A DNA stretch of 64,000 nucleotides from Chlorogloea sp. CCALA 695 (GTDB lineage: Bacteria; Cyanobacteriota; Cyanobacteriia; Cyanobacteriales; Chroococcidiopsidaceae). Below are positions 46,840 to 54,999 of the stretch, piece after piece (positions within the stretch are counted from its first letter, which is position 1; every line of letters begins with the position of its first letter). The position numbers were made by a program, and so were the translations under genes. The notes beneath the pieces are model-generated. The model did not search any database, was not told where the DNA came from, and worked only from the letters and a program-made list of their open reading frames with translations. The stretch lies in the NCBI RefSeq assembly GCF_003003885.1, contig NZ_PVWN01000002.1, positions 162,668-226,667 of the forward strand. The letters run 5' to 3'.

Positions 46840-49800
46840 CTACTTGGGTTCTTCCGCCGCAAATAAACATTTATCTGAATCGCAACCCGCCGGGCCAGCT
46901 TCGGTCATTTCCCCCGAATCGTAACGACTCAAAGCGGCGTAAAAATCATCAGTTTGACGGCGGCTTTTCACTTCCTGCATTAGTTGGTCGTAAGTTTCCT
47001 TCGTAATCGGTTCAAAAGGTAAGCGCGGGAAGGTCTGATGAGCGTCAAATCGAGCCAACAAAGCCGCAGAAATATAACCCTCGTCATCGCGGATTGCTTC
47101 ATAAATCCGCGTCCCCAAGCTTTCAATTTCGTGTTCTCTTAGCTCAATAGTGGCGCTAGTATTGTGAGCTACGTAATGCTTCTGCACCTGCATATAAAAG
47201 TCCATTTGAGCCGCCGCGCTAAACTGACTAATCTCTATTTCATCCGCTCCAGGAAAATCTGCCCAAGGTACGGCTACAGGAATTTCTACAAGCCATTCTG
47301 TACAGCGATCGTCAAAAGGATTATTTAGCAAGTTGCCATTCTCGTCTTTATCTGATTGCGAAGGCACAATATTATAGCCGTAATCAATACAAGCTAAGGC
47401 TACAGGGTCATTCTTGCGGAAAGTGATGCGGCGAATAAAACGTTGGGCTTTGGGGGGATGCCAGCCCGGAGACGCGCCCGTGAGTAACGATTTTGTCCCT
47501 GATGGTTGCACTGTGGTACAGCGATTTGGGCGCTTAAAATTATGCTCGTCGCAATACTGCCAAACTACCTCATTAACGATCGCCTTCCACCGACTTAAGT
47601 ATGCTTCTTCTTGCTGCTTAAACTCCAATCCTGCCTTTGTTTGCGGTCTTCCAGCTTCCCACCAGCGTAGCCAATCTGTACCAAAAGCATTAACAAAAAA
47701 GTCAAATAACCCGGTAAAAGATACGCCTACAATTGGGTCTAATTCCCGCGAAGATTGGTATCTTTCTTCAATAAATTGATGGTTCAATAAAGAAGCAACC
47801 GAAAGCGCTCCGGCGGTAAAAGCATCTTTTTGTTCTTGGTAGTTGTGAGGATCGATCTGATTGAGGTGAATCTCCGCAAGATTGCAGTTTCCCGTTAACG
47901 TATTGCCAAAGACACCTTTATTAAATTCTGGTTCGTTGAAACAATACGTATCGTGCTGTCCTGGTAATTCTTCAACGCTTTTGATAATTTGCCATTTGCC
48001 TTTATTGGTAGGCTTGTGTCCTTTAGTTGTATCTAAGCGTTGACAGGGGATTTCCGCACAATCAGTAATTTGCAGATAGTACAAATCTTTAGCTCTTTGA
48101 CCTAAATTTGTTGTACTTGCTTGACGTGCCATGATATTTACAGACGACCTAATGGCGCATTTAGACAAGAGTAGTTGTAAGCGATAGGCTCTTTGATAAT
48201 CAGAAACATAGATTCTGATGCCGTTGCTATCGGTGTTAGAGCCATCAGTATCCGCAAGTCCAGCGATAAAAGCCAGAATAGCTTTTTTGTGCCAACAAGC
48301 GATCGCATTTAACGAATCTGGGTCATTTTTTAATCGCTGTAATAGTTCCCCTGAGAAACCTAAATCTGTAACATCTACAAAGGTGGGTAAGTAACTGTAA
48401 CTTCTTTGCGGTGACTTTTTCCCTGCAACCAAAAGTTCAGCTTTCTGCTGATACAAACGGATTTTTGCATTGCCATTACTATCTATTGTTCCGTCACCTA
48501 CGGCTACTCCCAGCGTATAAGCATAAGATGAATCGACCGCAACCCCATCAAGGTAATCAATGGTAAAGGGTTCTGTGTGAATACTGTATTTGCTGCAATT
48601 TAATAAATCTTTTGTTTGCACCTCTTTGTATTCTTTACCAAATCTATCTTTGACAAAGAAACGATGGTACTCTGTAGCATCTAAGTAAGAACCATCAGCA
48701 AAGCTAACTCTATATAATTTTTGTCCTGTATTGGTTTGGAAAGGTACTACTTTACTCCAGCGCTTACCGTTCCAAATTTCGATTTGTTCGCCTACAACAT
48801 CTTTAATTTTGTGGATGCTGTCGCGGGTAATTAATTGAGTTTCTCCAGAAACACAGTGAAAATTAGTGCCTAAAATTTCACCACAATTGTGAGCAACTAA
48901 ACCATTAGCATCAAATCTTGCCACCCCAGGCACAGTACAATCATAAACAGCTTCTTGACCGTCAGATTCAATGCTGGATATTGTGACACTAAAACGTTCG
49001 CGATTAATGTTTCGCTTGTATCCTGACAACCAACTTTGTAAACGTTCGGCTTTTTTCGGTTCAGCAAATCCAATTAGCTTTTGGAAACTAACGATATTGT
49101 CGTTAGCTATAACTAATTCATGTTGAGCCTTGCAAAAGTATTCCGCTAGTTCCCGATTAGAGTCTGGTAACATTGTCACGCCTTCTAATCGGCGATTTTG
49201 ATAAATACTAGAGGCAATTCCTAAGCGCAGTAGCATCCTTTGTACAGCCTCAAGTAATGGCAAATTACTTTGAGCTAATCGAATGCTGACACCTTTCTCT
49301 TGAAAAGCTCTGTGGAGGGAAACCCTCCCCACAGACTTTCCGCTATTTTGAGTACCTTGGACACTACCGTCTGCATCAAATATTCCTTGCAGAAAACCAC
49401 AGTAGAAGTCAAAGCTTGCTTGCTCTATTTCTGGTGTAATTGTCTTGTGTCTAATGGCGATTCCATAATCACGAGCAAGCCCAGCCAAACCCGCAGAGCT
49501 TACTTGATAATACTTATGTTGTTTGCTGTAAACTCCCTGTAATTTGTTACTGCTCTGAACAGATTTTCTAATCAAACCAAGAGCATATTCTTTCATCTCT
49601 ACTTGGCTATCGCCCCAATATCTCAAATGTGCCTGATAGCTGTAGTTTGAGGGATTGTGACTAAAGCAACCATCGCCTACCAAGTTACCTAATAGCCAGC
49701 CTTCGTCTTTTGTTCCTTTGCCATCCCAAGGTAACAATTCTCGGTGATTGTGGATTGAAATGCGATCGCCTATTTGCAATTTACCAGCTTCAACCCATTC

Positions 49801-52350
49801 TGTATACTGACTATTTTGAGTTTGGGCTGTTACTTTTAGAAGTTGATGATTTTCTGTTAATCGCAGGCTATAACCTTCTTTTGTCGTCAGTTTAACTACA
49901 GGCTTAACTCCTGTAAAAAAGAATCCTGAAGACGTTGTACTAAATAATTCGCCGTTAACATAAGTACCATGTTGTACGCCGATTAAATCCTTAACTTGCC
50001 TTGCACCTTTTTCGGTATGAATCCAAGTATCTGAAGTAACGCAAGGATTCAAAGCATATCTAGAAAGCCGATGTTCTACTTCTGTTGCTGGCATTTCGGG
50101 AACGCGATTAAGCAACCAATCCGCCGCCGCAGTTTCAGAATTTGTGTAGGTTTTAAGGAAGTCTTTTTTTAGTTCAAGCGTATTTACTATATCCGCATTT
50201 GCTCGTGCGATCGCTTCTCCCGCCCATTGAATCGCACCTTCCCCCGAATAATACTGTTGTCTGACAGCATTAATACATTCGTCCAGGCTAGGTTTGCGAT
50301 GAAATACTCTTGTATGATTTGCCATTCTTAGCGCATCTCTTTCGGGATCGATACGCCAATTCCCATGTTCATCTTGATGCCATAAATTGCCCTTAGCGTT
50401 AGCAAATAACTCGTCTTCGCTAACTCCCTGTCTCATTCCGGCGGAATTTGATACTAAAATCCCTTCGCAAACAAATTCGTGAATTGTCGAAACTTCAATG
50501 TCATAAGTATGAGATGTTCTTACATCCATTTCTACAGATTTGACTTTAATTGGAGTTAGATCGGTAACATTCGATCTAACCATTACTTTAGAAAACCTAC
50601 GATCCTCAGAAGACTTAAGTCTGTCGATCTCGGTTGTAGAGAAATAACCAGAATACTTTGATAGCAGTGCTAAGGTACTTTCATAAGCATCATGCCCTAC
50701 AGCAACTAATTCTTTTTTACCAACAGAAGAACATTGACGAGTTGTAATTCCTAGGGAAGCATAAACAGCTTGAACTTGCCGTAAAAAGTCTTGATGTACC
50801 GAAGCAACTAATATTCCTTGACTATGACAACCATCAGCATCAGCTAATCCAGCTAAGTAAGCTTTACGAATGTCTAAAGTACCCAGCAAGATGCAATCAG
50901 GAATCGAGATTGATGTAAAAGATTTTTTGAATTGTGCTAAATAGCGATTGAGATTGCTGGAATTTAATTGAAGTTCAAAGGCTTTAGCTTTACACTGTTC
51001 GGGAGTTCTTAGAGTATAAGTATCAAGCCCAAAACTTTGCGCCACACCTACTAAACGAGTGATGATTTCTGGTTGATGTTCTGCTATTCTAAATCTCACT
51101 CTAGAACCATCCGCAGCTACCGAACCATCACCGTGCAGATAGCCTAAGAAATAAGCTACATCAGTGGTTAAAGCTGGGATAGTAATCGGTTTAGCTTTAG
51201 AATCTGCTTGTCTAAACTCCGGTAACTCTGTCGCCGTACCGGGGATAGATTTCGGTACAAAAATTAAGCGATCGCCTTCCGTCAGATTTTTAGCCTTAAC
51301 CATCTGATAGTTACCATAAACATCGCTCAAAACCGCAACTTTATGATCGGGCGTACATTCAAAATAACCATTTTGAGTTTTAATCCGGCATAGCGATTGA
51401 GTCCCTTGATCGAAAAAGTTAGTAACAGGATAAAATCCTTTACTTGTCAGGACGCGATCGCCTATTCTAATTTTTTGAATTGGTACTAACCCTGATTCTG
51501 TATGTACCAAAGCTTCACCAGGAAGGCAGCGCCGCACGTTACCCGCTACTACTACTACCGCCGCCTCATCAATCAACAAGCAGCATTCCACTGAATTTAA
51601 TTGTCGCCCTAAAGCCTTGTTGAGGATACTGGCACAGCGATCGTACAATGTCGGTAATTTAACTGGGTTAGCAACGCCGCCAAAGCCCTGTAAGCGCTCT
51701 CCTTCGCCCCGAATATCATCAAGAACTACTCGAACTATTACGTCGCCTGTAAATCTTTCATCGCTGGAAAGTTCGAGTAAAGTTTGATAAGACTTAACCC
51801 AGCCAGCACGGCTATCGCCAACGTAGATTGTAACGATATTGTTATTAATATTAATTTCTGTTTGCTCTCGCCTGATTGCGGCGGGAGTTGTACCAATTTT
51901 CCCTTGTAACTCAACACTTAGACGATTGCGAATTGCTGGCAATTGGTTAATATACTTGGGTTCTAGCACTGCACCCGTCCCACAACCCATCATTGCCAAA
52001 TCCATCATCAGCCCAAAAGCTCGCCAATCTACTACATTTGTGCTAGTACAATTGTACGCGCCCGAAAAATTCTCTGGCTTTTCTAGCCATTGCGTCCCGC
52101 CTACCCACAGCCAACGACCACTAGAGAGAGATTTGAGTTGCTGCTGCATTTTGGCAGTTAAAGCCGCTTGCGAAGGAGTAAGCTTACCTAAACTTACTAA
52201 TCCTTCGAGAATGCGATCGCCTACTTGCTGCCAAGATTCCCTTCCGGTACTCTGGCGACGGCTGTAAGTACGATAAAATACCGCTTCGCCAGCCGGGGCA
52301 GATTCAGGAAACTTACTACTTTTTTGCACCCGCTCTAAATCTCTCACCAT
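46840..52350 (-). CDS. nrdJ: AdoCbl-dependent ribonucleoside-triphosphate reductase with three inteins
   Basis: An 1836-codon gene. Removing inteins at residues 275-635, 770-1155 and 1166-1488 leaves a 766-residue class II, monomeric RtpR-type enzyme that makes deoxynucleotides using a cobalamin-derived thiyl radical. By comparison with the Lactobacillus leichmannii enzyme, the redox pair is Cys101 (YNCTSTN) and Cys1489 (CNLAEIHL), the radical cysteine is Cys1156 (NP/CGEI), and Cys1823 and Cys1828 (CDSDKC) form the C-terminal shuttle. All are present. Needs B12, whose synthesis gene cbiA is 15 kb away. Confidence 0.96.
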   Translation of the reverse strand: MVRDLERVQKSSKFPESAPAGEAVFYRTYSRRQSTGRESWQQVGDRILEGLVSLGKLTPSQAALTAKMQQQLKSLSSGRWLWVGGTQWLEKPENFSGAYNCTSTNVVDWRAFGLMMDLAMMGCGTGAVLEPKYINQLPAIRNRLSVELQGKIGTTPAAIRREQTEININNNIVTIYVGDSRAGWVKSYQTLLELSSDERFTGDVIVRVVLDDIRGEGERLQGFGGVANPVKLPTLYDRCASILNKALGRQLNSVECCLLIDEAAVVVVAGNVRRCLPGEALVHTESGLVPIQKIRIGDRVLTSKGFYPVTNFFDQGTQSLCRIKTQNGYFECTPDHKVAVLSDVYGNYQMVKAKNLTEGDRLIFVPKSIPGTATELPEFRQADSKAKPITIPALTTDVAYFLGYLHGDGSVAADGSRVRFRIAEHQPEIITRLVGVAQSFGLDTYTLRTPEQCKAKAFELQLNSSNLNRYLAQFKKSFTSISIPDCILLGTLDIRKAYLAGLADADGCHSQGILVASVHQDFLRQVQAVYASLGITTRQCSSVGKKELVAVGHDAYESTLALLSKYSGYFSTTEIDRLKSSEDRRFSKVMVRSNVTDLTPIKVKSVEMDVRTSHTYDIEVSTIHEFVCEGILVSNSAGMRQGVSEDELFANAKGNLWHQDEHGNWRIDPERDALRMANHTRVFHRKPSLDECINAVRQQYYSGEGAIQWAGEAIARANADIVNTLELKKDFLKTYTNSETAAADWLLNRVPEMPATEVEHRLSRYALNPCVTSDTWIHTEKGARQVKDLIGVQHGTYVNGELFSTTSSGFFFTGVKPVVKLTTKEGYSLRLTENHQLLKVTAQTQNSQYTEWVEAGKLQIGDRISIHNHRELLPWDGKGTKDEGWLLGNLVGDGCFSHNPSNYSYQAHLRYWGDSQVEMKEYALGLIRKSVQSSNKLQGVYSKQHKYYQVSSAGLAGLARDYGIAIRHKTITPEIEQASFDFYCGFLQGIFDADGSVQGTQNSGKSVGRVSLHRAFQEKGVSIRLAQSNLPLLEAVQRMLLRLGIASSIYQNRRLEGVTMLPDSNRELAEYFCKAQHELVIANDNIVSFQKLIGFAEPKKAERLQSWLSGYKRNINRERFSVTISSIESDGQEAVYDCTVPGVARFDANGLVAHNCGEILGTNFHCVSGETQLITRDSIHKIKDVVGEQIEIWNGKRWSKVVPFQTNTGQKLYRVSFADGSYLDATEYHRFFVKDRFGKEYKEVQTKDLLNCSKYSIHTEPFTIDYLDGVAVDSSYAYTLGVAVGDGTIDSNGNAKIRLYQQKAELLVAGKKSPQRSYSYLPTFVDVTDLGFSGELLQRLKNDPDSLNAIACWHKKAILAFIAGLADTDGSNTDSNGIRIYVSDYQRAYRLQLLLSKCAIRSSVNIMARQASTTNLGQRAKDLYYLQITDCAEIPCQRLDTTKGHKPTNKGKWQIIKSVEELPGQHDTYCFNEPEFNKGVFGNTLTGNCNLAEIHLNQIDPHNYQEQKDAFTAGALSVASLLNHQFIEERYQSSRELDPIVGVSFTGLFDFFVNAFGTDWLRWWEAGRPQTKAGLEFKQQEEAYLSRWKAIVNEVVWQYCDEHNFKRPNRCTTVQPSGTKSLLTGASPGWHPPKAQRFIRRITFRKNDPVALACIDYGYNIVPSQSDKDENGNLLNNPFDDRCTEWLVEIPVAVPWADFPGADEIEISQFSAAAQMDFYMQVQKHYVAHNTSATIELREHEIESLGTRIYEAIRDDEGYISAALLARFDAHQTFPRLPFEPITKETYDQLMQEVKSRRQTDDFYAALSRYDSGEMTEAGPAGCDSDKCLFAAEEPK
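47887..48855 (-). mobile_element. Intein 3 of ribonucleotide reductase
   Basis: Residues 1166-1488 (323). Begins CVSGETQLI and ends NTLTGN before Cys1489. The LAGLIDADG pair is visible as TLGVAVGDGTID and FIAGLADTDGSN, so it has a homing endonuclease domain. The penultimate residue is Gly (GN/C) rather than the usual His. The +1 residue is the conserved redox cysteine of the enzyme. Confidence 0.92.
48886..50043 (-). mobile_element. Intein 2 of ribonucleotide reductase
   Basis: Residues 770-1155 (386). Begins CVTSDTWIHTEKGARQVKD and ends GLVAHN with the standard HN before Cys1156, the radical cysteine. LAGLIDADG motifs are LLGNLVGDGCF and FLQGIFDADGSV. Just after the second motif, about 16 residues (within 1001-1019, SGKSVGRVSLHRAF) appear to be an in-frame repeat insertion, see 49299-49335. 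Confidence 0.93.
49299..49335. repeat. Small dispersed palindromic repeat inside intein 2, copy 1
   Basis: A 37-base element (CTTGAAAAGCTCTGTGGAGG ... CCACAGA) in which CTGTGG and CCACAG pair across a GGGAAACCC core. It matches 63411-63447 at 32 of 37 positions. It lies in frame within the intein, which otherwise reads GTQ-EKGVSIRLAQSN as in related inteins. Confidence 0.85.
50446..51528 (-). mobile_element. Intein 1 of ribonucleotide reductase
   Basis: Residues 275-635 (361). Begins CLPGEALVHTESGLVPIQK after AGNVRR and ends EGILVSN before Ser636. Block-B-like CTPDHKVAV and the LAGLIDADG pair FLGYLHGDGSV and YLAGLADADGC are visible. The penultimate residue is Ser instead of His, a tolerated variant in some inteins. 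Extein joint reads NVRR/SAGMRQG. Confidence 0.92.
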
Positions 52351-52583
52351 AGAAAAAGTCTTGCATTTTTGAGGACAGACTTAAGACTATAAGGCATTTA
52401 GATATAGCGGACAATGATTGAAAAATTTAGAGTTTTGCGCTAGTGCTAGAGCTAGTATTAATTTACTACTACCCAAAAGCCTTGACTTTTTGCCCCCAAT
52501 AGGGAAGATATGGCAACAACTCTAATTGAGTGGTTTATAGAACCCATTTAGGATCTTGGAAGATGAACTAGGATGAAAAATAA

Positions 52584-52703
52584 ATGCCGTACTCCAGTAG
52601 CTTAACTAACAAAAAGTGGCAAATTATCGCCCCCTTACTGCCAAAAAAGCAGAAAACAAGACAACCAACATCTCTAAAACGCCAAATTTTGGATACGGGC
52701 TAG
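52584..52703 (+). pseudogene. Truncated IS5-like transposase start
   Basis: Forty codons from ATG reading MPYSSSLTNKKWQIIAPLLP then KKQKTRQPTSLKRQILDTG and a stop. The opening is the usual start of small IS5-group transposases (S-S-L-T-xx-x-W-x-I-I-x-P-L-L-P). The remaining transposase is gone; the sequence changes at about 52695 into an hsdM-like fragment on the other strand. The preceding 60 bases resemble an IS left end and leader. Confidence 0.75.
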
Positions 52704-52853
52704 TTCGTCATTGATTTCAATTCCGAATAAATTATGTTCGGCAAATCTGTGCCAATAATTGTCGTGCTTCGTATGCCCAGTAGGATCGTCAAACCACACC
52801 TTAACCGCTCGAATGAAGTGAGATAAAGGCTTGGGTTTTAGAGGTGGTAAGAG
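52696..52853 (-). pseudogene. Fragment of a second type I-like DNA methylase gene (hsdM relic)
   Basis: Read leftwards, this stretch is open and encodes HFIRAVKVWFDDPTGHTKHD then NYWHRFAEHNLFGIEINDEL. It aligns with KHWHDFAERNLFGIEINEELA (about 381-401) of the intact methylase at 54957-57002 but is diverged, so it is a different gene. Both ends are cut: it abuts the transposase stub on the left and stops at a TAA on the right. Confidence 0.7.
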
Positions 52854-52899
52854 TCTTTAAATCATTTGAAGCGTTAATACCCTCCGATGCAAGCTTTTG

Positions 52900-53409
52900 T
52901 TAGGGTGCAGCCTTTAGAAGCTTACGAAGATTGGGAAGGCTGACAACTTGCGGTTTGGCTTTAATTCTCCCGTCGGTTACTTTTCCTACAACATTATTAC
53001 CTTTTACTTGCAACCAATACTCTCCACATCCTGAGATTGCTAACTCTCCTTTTTGAGTCCAATAATCTTTTGAGAGCGCCAAAACCCACTCTGTCCCAAT
53101 CGGAAACTGAGTAACGTAGGGTCGAGTCTGCATCCCGTTATCTCCCCACACCGTAACCTTAGCCAATTTTGTTACTCCTTTATATACCTCTTTAACTTCC
53201 ACAATCATCGCTCGTGGTCTTCCTTTTTGCTCTTGATCGTTTTTAGACCAATGGTACTTAATAACTTTGCCCCTAATTGCTAATTGCGATCGTTTAGCCA
53301 ACTGAACGAAGGAGAGATCGCTTTTACTACAACTGCTGGCGTAGGCGGTGGGAGTCAAAAACAAGGTGGAAAGACCAATGATTATTGAGGGTATATGTTT
53401 CATGTTCAA
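52900..53409 (-). CDS. Secreted protein of unknown function
   Basis: A 169-residue protein with a signal peptide (MNMKHIPSIIIGLSTLFLTP, cleavage near AYASS). The mature part has LAIRGKVIKYHWSKNDQEQK, VEVKEVYKGVTKLAKVTVWG and SGCGEYWLQVKG, a beta-rich pattern with three cysteines. It resembles the NTR/TIMP-like secreted domains in layout (strand 'GKVI...V.EVYKG' then 'VWG...C'), but I cannot confirm this. Stands between the IS scar and the restriction genes. Confidence 0.65.
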   Translation of the reverse strand: MNMKHIPSIIIGLSTLFLTPTAYASSCSKSDLSFVQLAKRSQLAIRGKVIKYHWSKNDQEQKGRPRAMIVEVKEVYKGVTKLAKVTVWGDNGMQTRPYVTQFPIGTEWVLALSKDYWTQKGELAISGCGEYWLQVKGNNVVGKVTDGRIKAKPQVVSLPNLRKLLKAAP

Positions 53410-53574
53410 AGGTTAACATTCCTCAAAAAAGGTAAATATAAAAATGGTCGCAGCTTTTTGAGAGGAGAAGCATTTGCTGAACTTCATTAGGATCGAAATT
53501 ATCATAGTTTGCTTCTAGCACTTTGGTTAGTACATCTGCTAGAGTTTCGCAGATAAAGCTCAAGAACTCCAAGA

Positions 53575-54999
53575 TTATAGCGGTGCAGATCCAAGCAGTT
53601 GTTCTTCAAACCATCTCTTGGCTTCTTGCCAACCTGCCTCTGCTTGCGATCGTAAACGTCGAGCTTCGTTACGACGGTTTTGTACTTCAGTAACGACAGC
53701 CTTCTGTACAGCCATACCTGGCACAGGGACAATAACATTTTCCAATTCTGACTTAATGATCGCGGGGTAGTTACCACCACTAGAACGCTGAAGCATTTGC
53801 TGAAGACAAATCTGAGAGCGCAGAACGCACCAGAGGTAATCTCGATCAACTAATTTACTGACATAACGAATTACAGCAAAACCAGTTGATGCAATACAAC
53901 CGTCAAATTCAGCAGAAAGGTAGGCAATAGATCCGTGATGAGGACGAGTAAGGCTAACAATAATATCATCTGTGCGAACAACCATTCGCGCACGGCTAGG
54001 AGCCTCCTTTACAGGAACTTCTGACCACCTTGCTTCTCCTGTTTCTGGCTTTACATTGCTAATTTCGATATAACGAAACGTAGAACTTTCATCATCTTCA
54101 AGCTTCCAAGTTTCTTTAGAAAAACTCACTAGCGATCCAAGAGACGCAGTAATAGTTGTGGAAAGTAAACGGCTGACTTGTTTAAAGCTAGGAGCATGAA
54201 AATGAGGATCAAAGCGTCCGTTAATACCAGAGCATTGGATGGAAAACACCTTACGATTGTCTTTAGCGGGACGATCAAGTCCAAGAGTGTTTAGTAGATA
54301 ACTATCAAGACTAGAAAGGAGAGCATCGGCTTGTGATAGTTTTTGTTTTCGCTGCGATCGCGCCTCATCCATAGCAGCAACAAGTTCAGTTTGTGTTGCA
54401 ATTGGCGGCACTGGGATTTGTAGATTCTTGAACTCTTCTTTATTGATGTTTGGCTGTCCAGACGGGCGTTGAATTGCTGCAATCCAACGTGCATAAACAT
54501 CTGTTTTTGTAAAGAAGTAAACAAATCTTGGCAAAACATTGTATTTATTCAGTCTAAAGCGGATGCAATAGCCAGCAAAAATGGCAGGTTCGCTTGTATC
54601 TTCATGAAGGTAGGTTTTTCCAACAGTTGCACCACTACGTGCAAAAAGCAAATCATATTCGATGAGTTTATGATCTAAATCAACTGGATCAGCCGTCAAA
54701 AACTCGTGACCTGTCTCAATACCATCATCATCAAAATCTGTAATTCTTATATAACGGGGCTGATTTTGATTAATTCGAGGAATAGCACGGGAAGTCGCTC
54801 CATAAGCAGGTTCTTGAATAACTAAGCTTCCTAGCTTTTGCAATGGATAATGAACAGACAACAAGTTTTCTCGCAAGGCAAAATATTTTGCATCTAATCT
54901 GTCTTTTAGATTGCCCCGATTTAGTGCAAAACAAAAACTAATTGCACTATCGGGGCTTAGACGAAAAAAGGTGTTGGATCTCTTTGGAACTCTCGCCAC
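53575..54999 (-). CDS. hsdS: Type I-like specificity subunit (HsdS)
   Basis: A 474-residue specificity protein with two target-recognition halves. TRD1 spans about 20-200, ending in the conserved region IPVPPIATQTELVAAMDEAR; a coiled segment (RKQKLSQADALLSSLDSYLL) is the spacer. TRD2 spans about 250-425, ending in VIVPVPGMAVQKAVVTEVQN. The two halves set the bipartite DNA target and dock the methylase. The GTG start overlaps the end of the methylase gene by 43 bases. Confidence 0.9.
   Translation of the reverse strand: MARVPKRSNTFFRLSPDSAISFCFALNRGNLKDRLDAKYFALRENLLSVHYPLQKLGSLVIQEPAYGATSRAIPRINQNQPRYIRITDFDDDGIETGHEFLTADPVDLDHKLIEYDLLFARSGATVGKTYLHEDTSEPAIFAGYCIRFRLNKYNVLPRFVYFFTKTDVYARWIAAIQRPSGQPNINKEEFKNLQIPVPPIATQTELVAAMDEARSQRKQKLSQADALLSSLDSYLLNTLGLDRPAKDNRKVFSIQCSGINGRFDPHFHAPSFKQVSRLLSTTITASLGSLVSFSKETWKLEDDESSTFRYIEISNVKPETGEARWSEVPVKEAPSRARMVVRTDDIIVSLTRPHHGSIAYLSAEFDGCIASTGFAVIRYVSKLVDRDYLWCVLRSQICLQQMLQRSSGGNYPAIIKSELENVIVPVPGMAVQKAVVTEVQNRRNEARRLRSQAEAGWQEAKRWFEEQLLGSAPL

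Noticed and set aside
52351..52583. Cobalamin riboswitch upstream of nrdJ
   Set aside because: Looked for the B12-box and the surrounding conserved hairpins in the leader; none was found. AdoCbl-dependent reductases are also not the usual target.
53502..53849. 115-codon open frame on the minus strand
   Set aside because: An alternative frame within hsdS; hsdS is strongly supported by its conserved regions.
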